Origin: Rhodanobacter sp. Soil772
GTDB lineage: Bacteria; Pseudomonadota; Gammaproteobacteria; Xanthomonadales; Rhodanobacteraceae
Reading direction: 5' to 3'
Assembly (NCBI RefSeq): GCF_001428385.1
Contig: NZ_LMSK01000002.1
Coordinates: forward strand, 62,001-126,000
Length of the DNA: 64,000 bases
The notes under the pieces are model-generated. The model was not told the DNA's origin and ran no database searches. It saw only the letters and a program-made list of their open reading frames with translations. This document shows positions 17,276 through 25,771 of the stretch, piece after piece. Made by a program: the position numbers and the translations under genes. Position 1 is the stretch's first letter. The number at the start of each line of letters is the position of its first letter.

Positions 17276-17650
17276 CTAGCCCAGCAGGCGCGGCCCGAGG
17301 ATCAACGCCCAGCTCAGCACCACCAGCACCAGCAGCACGAATACCGCCGCCGAGCCCATGTCCTTGGCGCGCCCGGCCAGCTCGTTGAACTCCGGGCTGA
17401 CCTTGTCGACCACCGCCTCGATCGCCGAATTCAGCAGCTCGGCCGACAGCACCAGCATCGGCGCCAGGATCAGCACGAATTTCTCCACCCCGCCGTGCCC
17501 CAGCCACAGTCCGAGCGGGATCAGCACCAGCGCCAGGCAGGCTTCCAGGCGGAACGAGGCCTCGTGCCGCCAGCCGGCCCGAAGCCCCTTCATCGACCAC
17601 AGGAACGCGTTCCAGACCTGCTTCGGGCCGCGAAAACCTTCGGCGGCCAT
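17276..17650 (-). CDS. dgkA: Diacylglycerol kinase
   Basis: DgkA phosphorylates diacylglycerol to phosphatidic acid, recycling the lipid left by glycan-modifying enzymes. The 124-residue inner-membrane protein has three helices and the family signature around ELLNSAIEAVVDK, with the catalytic Glu in that motif and AKDMGSAAV after it. The N-terminal amphipathic segment FRGPKQVWNAFLWSMKG also fits. I took ATG at 17650; the frame stays open further upstream, but that part lacks similarity to the family. The 273 bases up to the divergent POT transporter hold both promoters and nothing else I recognise. Confidence 0.93.
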   Translation of the reverse strand: MAAEGFRGPKQVWNAFLWSMKGLRAGWRHEASFRLEACLALVLIPLGLWLGHGGVEKFVLILAPMLVLSAELLNSAIEAVVDKVSPEFNELAGRAKDMGSAAVFVLLVLVVLSWALILGPRLLG

Positions 17651-17923
17651 CAGCGACGCCGCCCGGCCGACTGCAGGCGCTGCGGCAATATCAATGCGAT
17701 GGACATGGACGGCAAAACTCCCCTGGAACAGGCCGGTTCGAGCGGCCGATGATGCCACAAGCGCCGCCAGCAAGCGCCCGCCGCGGGCTTGGCCTCTTGC
17801 CGCAGTGCAGCTACAGCGTGATGGCGAATGGGTTACGCTTCGTCGGTTGTGGCCTGTTCGGAGGCCGCATGACACCGGCGCGGCCGGCACGCCGCCACGA
17901 TTTGGATCACGCACGGAAAACCT

Positions 17924-19474
17924 ATGGCAACCCAGAACCCGCCCGTCTCGCAGACGCGCTCATTCAGCACCGTCTTCCTGATCGAAATGTGGGAGCGCTT
18001 CGGCTTCTACGGCATGCAGGTGTTGATGGTCACCTACATGGTGAAGAAGCTCGGCTTCGAGGACAGCAAGGCCAACCTGATCTGGGGCGCCGCCGCGGCG
18101 CTGATCTACGCCACCCCGGCGATCGGCGGCTGGGTCGGCGACAAGCTGATCGGCACCCGCCGCACCATGCTGCTCGGCGCCGTGGTGCTGACGCTGGGCT
18201 ACGCGATGCTGTGGATTCCCACCAACAACGCCTACTTTCTGTACGTCGCGCTCGGCGTGATCATCGTCGGCAACGGTTTCTTCAAGCCGAACGCCGGCAA
18301 CCTGGTGCGCAAGATCTACGAGGGCGACGACACCAAGATCGACAGCGCGTTCACCATCTACTACATGGCGGTGAACATCGGCTCGACCATCTCGATGCTG
18401 CTGACCCCGTGGATCCGCGACTACGTGGGCGCGAAGTACGGCGACGCCTGGGGCTGGCATACCGCATTCGGCGTCTGCGCCGTCGGCCTGGTCCTCGGCC
18501 TGATCAACTACACGCTGATGCACCGCACGCTGGCGCACATCGGCTCGCCGGCCGACGACAAGCCGGTGGACGTCAAGCGCCTCGGCGTGGTGCTGCTGGC
18601 CGCGATCGGCATGGTGTTCGTCTCCGCCTTCATCCTGCAGAACCAGACGGTCGCCCAGTGGTGCGTGTACGCCGCCGGCGTGGTGATCCTGGGCATCTTC
18701 GTGCACCTGATCCGCAGCAGCGAGCAGCACGAGCGCGCCGGCCTGATCGCGGCGCTGGTGCTGACCGCGCAGACGATCTTCTTCTTCATCTTCTACCAGC
18801 AGATGTCGACCTCGCTGAACCTGTTCGCGCAGCGCAACGTCGACCTCTCGTTCGACGTGTTCGGCCTGCATCTGTTCAACTGGATCCCCGAGCAGTTCCA
18901 GTCGCTCAATGCGATCTGGATCGTGCTGCTGAGCCCGGTGCTGGTGCTCGCCTACAACACCATGGGCAAGGTCGGCAAGAATCCGTCGGTGGCGGCCAAG
19001 TTCGCCTGGGGCTTCGCCGCGGTGGCGATCGGCTTCTTCATCTACGGCGTGGGCGCCCGCTTCGCGGTGAACGGCCAGGTCTCGTCGTGGATCATGGTGT
19101 GGGGCTACGGTCTGTATTCGCTGGGCGAGCTGCTGGTATCGGGCCTCGGCCTGGCGATGATCGCGCGCTACGTGCCGGCGCGGATGGGCGGCTTCATGAT
19201 GGGTGCCTACTACGTGGCCTCGGGCATCTCGCAGTACCTGGGCAGCGTGGTGGCGAACTTCGCCAGCATCCCGACCGACATCAAGGACCCGCTGGTGTCG
19301 CTGCCGATCTACACCGCGCTGTTCAACAAGCTCGGCTTCGCCGGCGTGGCCTGCACGGTGATCGCGCTGGCGATGCTGCCGCTGATGAAGAAGCTGTCGA
19401 GCAGCCATTCCGACTCCGTCGCCAACAACCCGCTGCCGCCCGTGCGCAGCGAGGAATTCAACACGCCGGCGTGA
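17924..19474 (+). CDS. POT family proton-dependent oligopeptide transporter
   Basis: This 516-residue major-facilitator protein belongs to the PTR/POT family that imports di- and tripeptides with protons. FLIEMWERFGFYGMQVLMV at residues 18-36 carries the ExxERF proton-coupling motif of helix 1, followed by the GGWVGDKLIGTRR loop. FFKPNAGNLV and FTIYYMAVNIGS are the second family signature. Twelve or more hydrophobic helices are visible. It lies just upstream of the RegB/RegA-like pair and near a secreted S9 peptidase that could generate its substrates. Substrate range within di-/tripeptides is not readable. Confidence 0.94.
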   Translation: MATQNPPVSQTRSFSTVFLIEMWERFGFYGMQVLMVTYMVKKLGFEDSKANLIWGAAAALIYATPAIGGWVGDKLIGTRRTMLLGAVVLTLGYAMLWIPTNNAYFLYVALGVIIVGNGFFKPNAGNLVRKIYEGDDTKIDSAFTIYYMAVNIGSTISMLLTPWIRDYVGAKYGDAWGWHTAFGVCAVGLVLGLINYTLMHRTLAHIGSPADDKPVDVKRLGVVLLAAIGMVFVSAFILQNQTVAQWCVYAAGVVILGIFVHLIRSSEQHERAGLIAALVLTAQTIFFFIFYQQMSTSLNLFAQRNVDLSFDVFGLHLFNWIPEQFQSLNAIWIVLLSPVLVLAYNTMGKVGKNPSVAAKFAWGFAAVAIGFFIYGVGARFAVNGQVSSWIMVWGYGLYSLGELLVSGLGLAMIARYVPARMGGFMMGAYYVASGISQYLGSVVANFASIPTDIKDPLVSLPIYTALFNKLGFAGVACTVIALAMLPLMKKLSSSHSDSVANNPLPPVRSEEFNTPA

Positions 19475-19531
19475 TCCGCCAGCTCCGTCGCGCGTTGCGC
19501 GGCGGGGCCCACGGGGTTCCGGCAAAACTGG

Positions 19532-20815
19532 ATGATCGCCATGCCGCACCGGCCCACCCAACGCATCGGCCCGTTTGCACTGACGCGCACGCTGGCCTGG
19601 CTGCGGATCTGCGCCATCGCCGGCCAGAGCGCCGCCGTGCTGGTGTGCGCCTGGTGGATGCATCTGGACATTCCGCTGCTGCCGCTGCTGCTCGGCATCG
19701 GCCTGCTCGCGGTGTTCTCGGTGTTTGCCGCGTGGCGGCTGACCCAGCCGTGGCCGCCGCGCGAGTGGGAAGCGGTCGGCCACATCGCCTTCGACACGCT
19801 GGTGCTGGGTTACCTGCTGTACTTCACCGGCGGCGCCAGCAATCCGTTCATCACCCTGCTGCTGGTGCCGATCGCGCTCAGTGCAGCGGCGCTGTCGGCA
19901 CGGTCGGTGCTGGCGGTGGCGACGCTGGCCGGCGTCGCCTACGTGATTCTGCTGTACTCGCACGTGCCGCTGCCGATGCCGCTGCACGAGAACTCGCCTA
20001 ACCGCTTCTCGCTGCACGTGGCCGGGATGGGCGTGAACTTCGTGATCATGGCGGCGCTGCTGAGTTTCTTCATCAGCCGGCTGGCCCACGTGCTGCGCCT
20101 GCAACAGCTCGAAGTGCAACGCGTGCGCGAACGCGCGCTGCGCGACGAAGGCATCCTGGCCATCGCCACCCAGGCCGCCGGTGCCGCGCACGAACTCAAC
20201 ACGCCGTTGTCGACCATGCGCACCCTGCTGCCCGAGCTGCGCCGCGAGCACGCCGGCGACACCTCGCTGGCCGAGGATCTGGCGCTGCTGGAAGGCCAGG
20301 TCGACCGCTGCCGCACGATCCTTCGCGAGATGGTCGCGTTCGGCAAGGCGCAGCTGTCGCAGGAACCGGAACGGCTCACCGTGGCCGCGTTCATCCACGG
20401 CTGCCTGGAGCGCTTCCAGCTGCTGCGGCCCGAGGCGGAATTGATCCTGACGCTGGATCAGGACATCGCGCAAACCGTGTTGCGCACCCCGCCAGGCCTG
20501 CGCCACGCGCTGCTCAACCTGCTCAACAACGCCGCCGATGCCTCGGCCGTCAACCACTCGCACGCGGTGGCGCTGCAGGTCTCGCGTGATGGCGACTGGC
20601 TGCAGCTGAGCGTGCGCGACCACGGCCCCGGTTTCGACGTCAATGGCGAACTCACCCTGCTCGGTTATTCGCAGAAGCAGACCGGGCTGGGCATCGGCCT
20701 GGCCCTGGCCGAAGCCACCGCCGAGCGGCTCAACGGCGAACTGATCGCGCGCAATGCCGAACGCGGCGCCGAGGTATGCCTGCGCCTGCCGCTGGCGGTG
20801 ATCGCGGAAAAATAG
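19532..20815 (+). CDS. RegB/PrrB-type redox sensor histidine kinase
   Basis: The 427-residue kinase has six hydrophobic helices in the first 185 residues, then a HisKA/HATPase core with the phosphoacceptor His220 in AAGAAHELNTPL and the N box NLLNNAADAS. Two RegB hallmarks are present: GGASNPF at 100-106, the proposed quinone-sensing GGxxNPF loop, and Cys260 in QVDRCRTIL, matching the redox-active cysteine that follows the H box in RegB. In alphaproteobacteria RegB reads the respiratory quinone pool and phosphorylates RegA. The RegA-like gene lies 72 bases downstream. ATG at 19532 is used; ATG at 19541 is equally possible, as neither has a strong ribosome site. Confidence 0.92.
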   Translation: MIAMPHRPTQRIGPFALTRTLAWLRICAIAGQSAAVLVCAWWMHLDIPLLPLLLGIGLLAVFSVFAAWRLTQPWPPREWEAVGHIAFDTLVLGYLLYFTGGASNPFITLLLVPIALSAAALSARSVLAVATLAGVAYVILLYSHVPLPMPLHENSPNRFSLHVAGMGVNFVIMAALLSFFISRLAHVLRLQQLEVQRVRERALRDEGILAIATQAAGAAHELNTPLSTMRTLLPELRREHAGDTSLAEDLALLEGQVDRCRTILREMVAFGKAQLSQEPERLTVAAFIHGCLERFQLLRPEAELILTLDQDIAQTVLRTPPGLRHALLNLLNNAADASAVNHSHAVALQVSRDGDWLQLSVRDHGPGFDVNGELTLLGYSQKQTGLGIGLALAEATAERLNGELIARNAERGAEVCLRLPLAVIAEK

Positions 20816-20887
20816 CGCGCCGGACGTGCAAGTCACGCCGCTTCGGGCAAGAATGAGCCACTGATCCACTTCCAGGAAACACCGCCG

Positions 20888-21472
20888 ATGACCGAGTTGC
20901 CCCATGCCGCCACGGCGCGCCCGCTGCTGCTGGTCGACGACGATGCCACCTTCCTGCGCGTGCTGGCGCGTGCGCTCGGCTCGCGCGGCTTCGAGGTCAT
21001 CACGGCCACCAACTTCGACGAAGCGCGCGCGCTGACGCGCCGGCACAACCCGCGCTATTGCGTGCTCGACCTCAAGCTGGGCGAGGAGAACGGCCTGCGC
21101 CTGATCCCCGAGCTGCATACCCTGGTGCCCGACCTGCGCGTGCTGCTGCTGACCGGCTACGCCTCGATCGCCACCGCGGTGGAGGCGATCAAGCGCGGCG
21201 CCCACGACTACCTGGCCAAGCCGGTCGACGCCGACGCCGTGGTGCGTGCCCTGCTCGACGGCGACAACGACGGCGACGACAGCGACCCGCCCGACGCCCC
21301 CGAACAGCCGCTGGCCTTGCGCCGGCTGGAATGGGAGCACATCCAGCGCGTGCTCACCGAATGCGACGGCAACATTTCCGAGACCGCCCGCCGCCTCGGC
21401 ATGCACCGCCGCACCCTGCAACGCAAGCTGAGCAAGCACCCGGTACGCGAACGCCCCGACCGGGAAGAGTGA
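20888..21472 (+). CDS. RegA/PrrA/ActR-type response regulator
   Basis: The 194-residue regulator has an N-terminal receiver with the acidic pocket DDD near residues 17-19, phospho-acceptor Asp in CVLDLKLGEENG, Thr in LLLTGYAS and Lys in YLAKPVD. After an acidic linker (about 125-140) comes a Fis-type helix-turn-helix near the C-terminus (GNISETARRLGMHRRTLQRK), as in RegA. The sequence IQRVLTECDGNISETARRL matches the family consensus well. It would be activated by the adjacent RegB-like kinase and control respiratory or redox genes. A 21-bp inverted repeat follows the gene. Confidence 0.94.
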   Translation: MTELPHAATARPLLLVDDDATFLRVLARALGSRGFEVITATNFDEARALTRRHNPRYCVLDLKLGEENGLRLIPELHTLVPDLRVLLLTGYASIATAVEAIKRGAHDYLAKPVDADAVVRALLDGDNDGDDSDPPDAPEQPLALRRLEWEHIQRVLTECDGNISETARRLGMHRRTLQRKLSKHPVRERPDREE

Positions 21473-21491
21473 CAGAGCAGGAGTGAGGGAA

Positions 21492-21570
21492 GAGGAGTGA
21501 GGAGTGAGAGAGGGCGTGCTCATCCCTGACTTCGACGTGAGCTGTTGCTCTCTCTCACTCCTCACTCCTC
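21492..21570. repeat. Perfect 21-bp inverted repeat built of GAGTGAG units
   Basis: The left arm (21492-21512) reads GAGGAGTGAGGAGTGAGAGA plus a final G and the right arm (21550-21570) is its exact complement, with a 37-base loop. Each arm itself contains GAGTGAG in tandem, and further GAGTG motifs flank it. It lies between the response regulator and the TonB receptor gene and could end transcription or be a mobile-repeat remnant. Confidence 0.85.
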
Positions 21571-21713
21571 TCCACTCACTTCTCGCTCCAACTGGGCACC
21601 TTTCGGCGCGCCCGCGCATCCTATCGCCGACCCCCACTGCGACAACGCGCCATCTGTCGCGCGCGTAGCAGCGGACTATCCTTGCAACCCTAGACTCTCA
21701 TCCAGAGTATCGC

Positions 21714-23972
21714 TTGAACGCCCTCCCGCTTGGCCTTTGTGCAGTCGCACTCGCGATGTCCGCCAGCCCGCTGCTGGCCGCCGATGAACCCGCTCCCGCC
21801 ACCACCACGCTCGCCCCGGTCTCGGTGCACGCCAGCGACACCATGGTGATGGAAACGCCCAGCGTGCAGGTGCGCGTCAGCCGGCAGAAGCTGCAGCAGC
21901 AGAACCTCACCGAAAGCGCCGACGCGCTGAAATACGCGCCGAACATGATGGTGCGCAAGCGCTACATTGGCGATCCGAACGCAGTGATCAGCGGACGCAA
22001 CGCCGGCACCCTGCAGAGCGCACGCAGCCTGGTCTACGCCGACGGCCTGCTGCTCTCCAACCTGATGACCAACGGCTGGGACGGCGCGCCGCGCTGGGGC
22101 ATGGTCGCGCCCGAGGAAATCGGCGCGGTCGACATCCTGTACGGACCCTACTCCGCGCTGTATCCGGGCAACTCGCTGGGCAGCACCGTGCTGATCCATA
22201 CCGTGTTGCCGCAGCAGTTGACCGCCAGCGTGAGCACCCAGTTCTTCAGCCAGGACTACCGCGACGCGTATGGCGCTGGCGGCCACTACAACGGCCACCA
22301 GGCCGCCGCCACGCTGGGCAACAAGCAGGGGCGCTGGAGCTGGCTGCTGGAATTCAGCCGGCTCGACAACCATGGCCAGCCGATGCAATACGCCACCGCG
22401 AAAGCCGGCGGCAATGCGGCCGCGGCGGTGCCGGTCAGCGGCGCCGTGCCGGATCGCAACCCGAACGGCTCGCCGCGGCTGGTGTACGGCGCCAACAGCA
22501 TCGAACACACGGTGCAGGACCAGGCCAAGCTGAAGGTCGGCGTCGATGTGACCGAACAGGTCGCCGCGCTGTTCACCGTCGGCTGGTGGCACAACCGCGC
22601 CGAAGACCGCACCCGCAGCCTGATCCGCGATGCCGCCGGCAACCCAGTCGCCGGCGGCGTGATCAACGCAGCCGGGCAGACCTGGACCTTGCCGGCCAGC
22701 GGCCTGGCGCCCTCCTCGGCCAGCGACACCCACCTGCTGTACGGCGTCGAGTTGAACGGCCACCTCGACAACGGCTGGCGCTGGACCGCGGTGGCCAGCC
22801 ACTACGACCTCCAGCGTTCGCAGGCCGCCACCGCCAACCTGGCCGAACCCGGCAGGCCGACCGGTGGCCCCGGCACAGTCGCGGACAAAGCCGGCTCCGG
22901 CTGGGACACCTCCGACCTGCGCAGTTCCGGCCCGCTCGGCGACCGCCACATGCTGTACGCCGGCGTGCACGGCGACCGCTACGTGCTGGACAGCCGCGTG
23001 CGCAACGCCAGCGACTGGCGCGGCGACGCCGACGGCGCGCAGGTCAGCGCGTTCGCCGGCCGCACGCAAACCCGCGCGCTGTACCTGCAGGACGTGTGGA
23101 GCTTCGCCGACGCCTGGGCGCTGACCCTGGGTGGCCGCCTGGAGCAGTGGCGCGCCTACGGCGGCTTGCGCGCGAATGCGGTCAGCACGTTGCACTACGC
23201 CGATCGCCGGCGCACCGACTTCTCGCCCAAGGCGGCGTTGAGCTGGGACCTCGCCGACGGCTGGGAGCTGCGCCTGGCCCACGGCAAGGCGGTGCGCTAC
23301 CCGACCGTGACCGAACTGTTCCAGGGCAGCCTGTCGGCGAATGCGATCGTCAACAACAACCCCGACCTCAAGCCCGAGACCGACGAGTCCACCGACCTCA
23401 CGCTGACCCGTCACCTGGAGCACGGCCACTGGCGCATCTCGCTGTACCAGGACCGCATCGCCGACTCGCTGTACTCGCAGACCGACATCACCGTCACCCC
23501 CACCGTCACCAGCGTGCAGAACATCGACAAGATGCGCAGCCGCGGCGTCGAAGGTGAGATCAACCTCACCGACCTCTGGCTGGACGGCCTCGACCTGCAG
23601 GCCAGCCTCGCCTTCAATGACGCCAAGACGCTGGAAGATCGCCAGTACCCGCTGGCCAACGGCAAGACCTTCCCGCGCATCCCGAAAGTCCGCGCCAGCG
23701 TGTTCGCCGACTACCGCTTCGCGCCGCAGTGGGACGCCTCGCTCGGCATCCGCCACTCCGGCCGCCAGTACGGCACGCTGGACAACAGCGACTACGTGGA
23801 CAGCTACGGCGCGGTGAGCCGCTTCACCGTGGCCGACGCGAAACTGCGCTGGAAGTTCGCACCGGGCTGGACCGCCGCACTCGGTGTCGACAACCTCACC
23901 GACGAACACTACTGGGTCTACCATCCCTACGCCGGCCGCACTTGGTTCGGCGAGCTGCGCTGGGAGCTGTGA
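21714..23972 (+). CDS. TonB-dependent outer-membrane receptor
   Basis: The 752-residue protein has a signal peptide (LGLCAVALAMSASPLLAADE). A plug domain runs to about residue 170, with a mild TonB-box-like stretch TLAPVSVHAS and the motif IGAVDILYGPYSALYPGNS. A 22-strand-type barrel follows with RVSRFTVADAKLRWKF and a GVDNLTDEHYWVYHP motif near the end. It ends FGELRWEL, lacking the terminal aromatic residue common in barrels. The only usable start upstream of the signal peptide is TTG at 21714; an in-frame TAG lies at 21666. It heads an apparent three-gene unit with a Cys-rich propeller and a thioredoxin-like protein. The ligand is unknown; a metal complex is my inference. Confidence 0.9.
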   Translation: MNALPLGLCAVALAMSASPLLAADEPAPATTTLAPVSVHASDTMVMETPSVQVRVSRQKLQQQNLTESADALKYAPNMMVRKRYIGDPNAVISGRNAGTLQSARSLVYADGLLLSNLMTNGWDGAPRWGMVAPEEIGAVDILYGPYSALYPGNSLGSTVLIHTVLPQQLTASVSTQFFSQDYRDAYGAGGHYNGHQAAATLGNKQGRWSWLLEFSRLDNHGQPMQYATAKAGGNAAAAVPVSGAVPDRNPNGSPRLVYGANSIEHTVQDQAKLKVGVDVTEQVAALFTVGWWHNRAEDRTRSLIRDAAGNPVAGGVINAAGQTWTLPASGLAPSSASDTHLLYGVELNGHLDNGWRWTAVASHYDLQRSQAATANLAEPGRPTGGPGTVADKAGSGWDTSDLRSSGPLGDRHMLYAGVHGDRYVLDSRVRNASDWRGDADGAQVSAFAGRTQTRALYLQDVWSFADAWALTLGGRLEQWRAYGGLRANAVSTLHYADRRRTDFSPKAALSWDLADGWELRLAHGKAVRYPTVTELFQGSLSANAIVNNNPDLKPETDESTDLTLTRHLEHGHWRISLYQDRIADSLYSQTDITVTPTVTSVQNIDKMRSRGVEGEINLTDLWLDGLDLQASLAFNDAKTLEDRQYPLANGKTFPRIPKVRASVFADYRFAPQWDASLGIRHSGRQYGTLDNSDYVDSYGAVSRFTVADAKLRWKFAPGWTAALGVDNLTDEHYWVYHPYAGRTWFGELRWEL

Positions 23973-23988
23973 GCCACCCGGCTTCGCT

Positions 23989-24114
23989 CCTCCCCCTGCG
24001 AAGCAGGGGGAGGCTGGCGACCAAAGGGAGTCCTTCAGGTGAGGGGGTAAAGCTTTTGACTTGAAGATCAAGAGCACCCCTCCCCAACCCTCCCCTGCTT
24101 CGCAGGGGAGGGAG
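23989..24114. repeat. Compound GC-rich intergenic element with two hairpins (copy 2)
   Basis: Hairpin one has arms CCTCCCCCTGC/GCAGGGGGAGG (23989-24013, loop GAA). Hairpin two has CCCTCCCCTGC/GCAGGGGAGGG (24088-24112, loop TTC). The stretch 24066-24114 aligns with 4029-4076. The element sits between the TonB receptor and the propeller gene, where it could attenuate downstream transcription. Confidence 0.8.
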
Positions 24115-24140
24115 CAAAGCTTGTGCATCGAGGAATCATC

Positions 24141-25307
24141 ATGCGCCACCTGCTGACCATCCTGCTCTGCCTGCTCTCGCCCGCGCTGCTGGCGCACGAC
24201 GGTATGCGCATGGAGATGCCGAAAGGTCCCGAGCTTGGCGCCAGCGCGGCGTTCGACAGCCACGGCCGGCTGTACCTGGTGGACGCCGCGGACGGCCACG
24301 TGCGGCTGCGCCATTCCGACGATGACGGCCGCACGCTGAGCGCGCCGATCGAGGTGAACGCCACGGCCGAGCGGATCTACGCCGAAGGCGAGAACCGCCC
24401 GAAGATCGCGTTCGGCCCGCACGACGAAATTTACGTCAGCTGGTCGCAGCCGCGCGCCGCGCCTTGGACCGGCTTCGTGCGCTTCGCCCGCTCGCTGGAT
24501 CGCGGCGAACACTTCAGCGACCCGCTGACCGTGCACCACGACCGCGCCGAGATCACCCACCGCTTCGACGCGCTGGCGGTGGACGGCCACGGCCGCATCG
24601 TGATCGCCTGGATCGACAAGCGCGACGTAATTGCCGCCACCGCCCACGGCAAGCCGTACCTGGGCGCCGCGATCTACTACAGCTGGTCGGACGATGGCGG
24701 CGCGAGCTTCGTGCCCGAGCACAAGCTGGTCGACCAGAGCTGCGAGTGCTGCCGCATCGCGCTGGCACGCATGCCCGATGGCGAAATCGCCGCGTTCTTC
24801 CGCGGCATCTACGGCGACAACATCCGCGACCACGCGTATGCCGTGTTGCGTACGGACGGCCAAACCAGCCAGGTCGCCCGCGCCACCTTCAGCGACTGGC
24901 AGATCGCCGGCTGCCCGCACCACGGCCCCGGCCTGGCGATCGATCGCGACGGTACCCGCCACGCCGTGTGGTACGAGGCCAAGGGCCAACCCACGATCTG
25001 GTACGGCCAGCTCGACCCGGGCCACGCACCGAAACATCCGCTGGCGATCGCCAGTACCGGCGCCAGCCACGCCGACGTGGCCACGCACGAGCGGACCGTG
25101 TGGGTCGTCTGGAACCAGGTCGGTGCCGACGGCTACGTACTGATGTTGCGCCGCTCGGCCGATGACGGCGCCAGCTTCGATGCTCCCCGCGAAATCGCCC
25201 GCAGCAGCGGCGCGGTAGGCTCGCCGCAGTTGCTGCTGAAACAGGGCCGCGCGTTCGTGGCCTGGAACACCGCCGCCGGCTTCCGTCTGATCGAGGTGCC
25301 GCGATGA
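24141..25307 (+). CDS. Secreted sialidase-fold beta-propeller with CxCC and CPHH motifs
   Basis: The 388-residue protein has a signal peptide (LLTILLCLLSPALLAHDG). Repeated Asp-box-like turns (SDDDGRT, SLDRGEHF, SDDGGASF, SADDGASF) mark a six-bladed sialidase-type beta-propeller. Catalytic residues of true sialidases are not evident. Distinctive are Cys201-Glu-Cys203-Cys204 (SCECCR) and Cys258-Pro-His260-His261 (CPHHGPGLA), which look like metal or heme ligands or disulfide partners; two Met-rich turns follow the signal (HDGMRMEM). I chose ATG at 24141 because AGGA is six bases upstream. It overlaps the thioredoxin-like gene by four bases. The function is not described to my knowledge; a periplasmic metal-handling role beside the TonB receptor is inference. 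Confidence 0.82.
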   Translation: MRHLLTILLCLLSPALLAHDGMRMEMPKGPELGASAAFDSHGRLYLVDAADGHVRLRHSDDDGRTLSAPIEVNATAERIYAEGENRPKIAFGPHDEIYVSWSQPRAAPWTGFVRFARSLDRGEHFSDPLTVHHDRAEITHRFDALAVDGHGRIVIAWIDKRDVIAATAHGKPYLGAAIYYSWSDDGGASFVPEHKLVDQSCECCRIALARMPDGEIAAFFRGIYGDNIRDHAYAVLRTDGQTSQVARATFSDWQIAGCPHHGPGLAIDRDGTRHAVWYEAKGQPTIWYGQLDPGHAPKHPLAIASTGASHADVATHERTVWVVWNQVGADGYVLMLRRSADDGASFDAPREIARSSGAVGSPQLLLKQGRAFVAWNTAAGFRLIEVPR

Positions 25308-25765
25308 AGCGTCTGCTGCTCGCGTTCGCCCTGCTGCTACCGGCGCTGGCCTGCGCCGGCTCGCTGCAGCCGCTGGCTGCCGCCGACGTAGCCGCCCTGC
25401 TGCAGCCGCCGGCGCATGGCGCACGCATCATCGCGCTGTGGTCGCTCGACTGTGCGTACTGCGAACCGAACCTCGAAGCGCTGGCCAGGGTTCAACGCAC
25501 CGATCCGGACAACATCGAACTGGTCACCGTGACGACGGACAGCATCCAGTTGCGCACGGCGATCGAAGCGCGCCTGCACGGCATGAAGATGGACGGCTAT
25601 CCCGCGCGCGCCTACGCCGAAGCCTCGCCCGAACGCACCAACTTCCTGCTCGACCCGAACTGGGGCGGCGAGACCCCGCGCGTGCTGGTGATCCGCGCCG
25701 ACGGCAGCCGCCACGGCATCAGCGGCGCGCTGATGCCCGCGCAGCTGCGCAAACTCCTGCCCTGA
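25304..25765 (+). CDS. Periplasmic thioredoxin-fold protein with CxxC
   Basis: The 153-residue protein has a signal peptide (LLLAFALLLPALACAGS) and a thioredoxin-like fold. ALWSLDCAYCEPNLEAL carries Cys50-x-x-Cys53, and GGETPRVLVI supplies the expected cis-Pro. The CAYC motif with Pro two residues after the second Cys resembles TlpA/ResA-type reductants. It overlaps the propeller gene as ATGA, so the two are made together, and it may reduce the propeller's SCECCR cysteines. It converges on the isoaspartyl peptidase with only six bases between stops. The partner assignment is inference. Confidence 0.85.
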   Translation: MKRLLLAFALLLPALACAGSLQPLAAADVAALLQPPAHGARIIALWSLDCAYCEPNLEALARVQRTDPDNIELVTVTTDSIQLRTAIEARLHGMKMDGYPARAYAEASPERTNFLLDPNWGGETPRVLVIRADGSRHGISGALMPAQLRKLLP

Positions 25766-25771
25766 CGCGCC

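Noticed and set aside
17960..21637. 1225-codon minus-strand open frame opposite the POT transporter and the RegB/RegA pair
   Set aside because: It is antisense to conserved genes and has shadow-like composition.
24141..25307. A true sialidase
   Set aside because: Only the Asp-box propeller fold is evident; I could not see the Arg triad and Tyr/Glu pattern of catalytic sialidases.
21690..25424. 1244-codon minus-strand open frame opposite the TonB receptor and propeller
   Set aside because: The plus-strand products have signal peptides and domain motifs; the antisense one does not.
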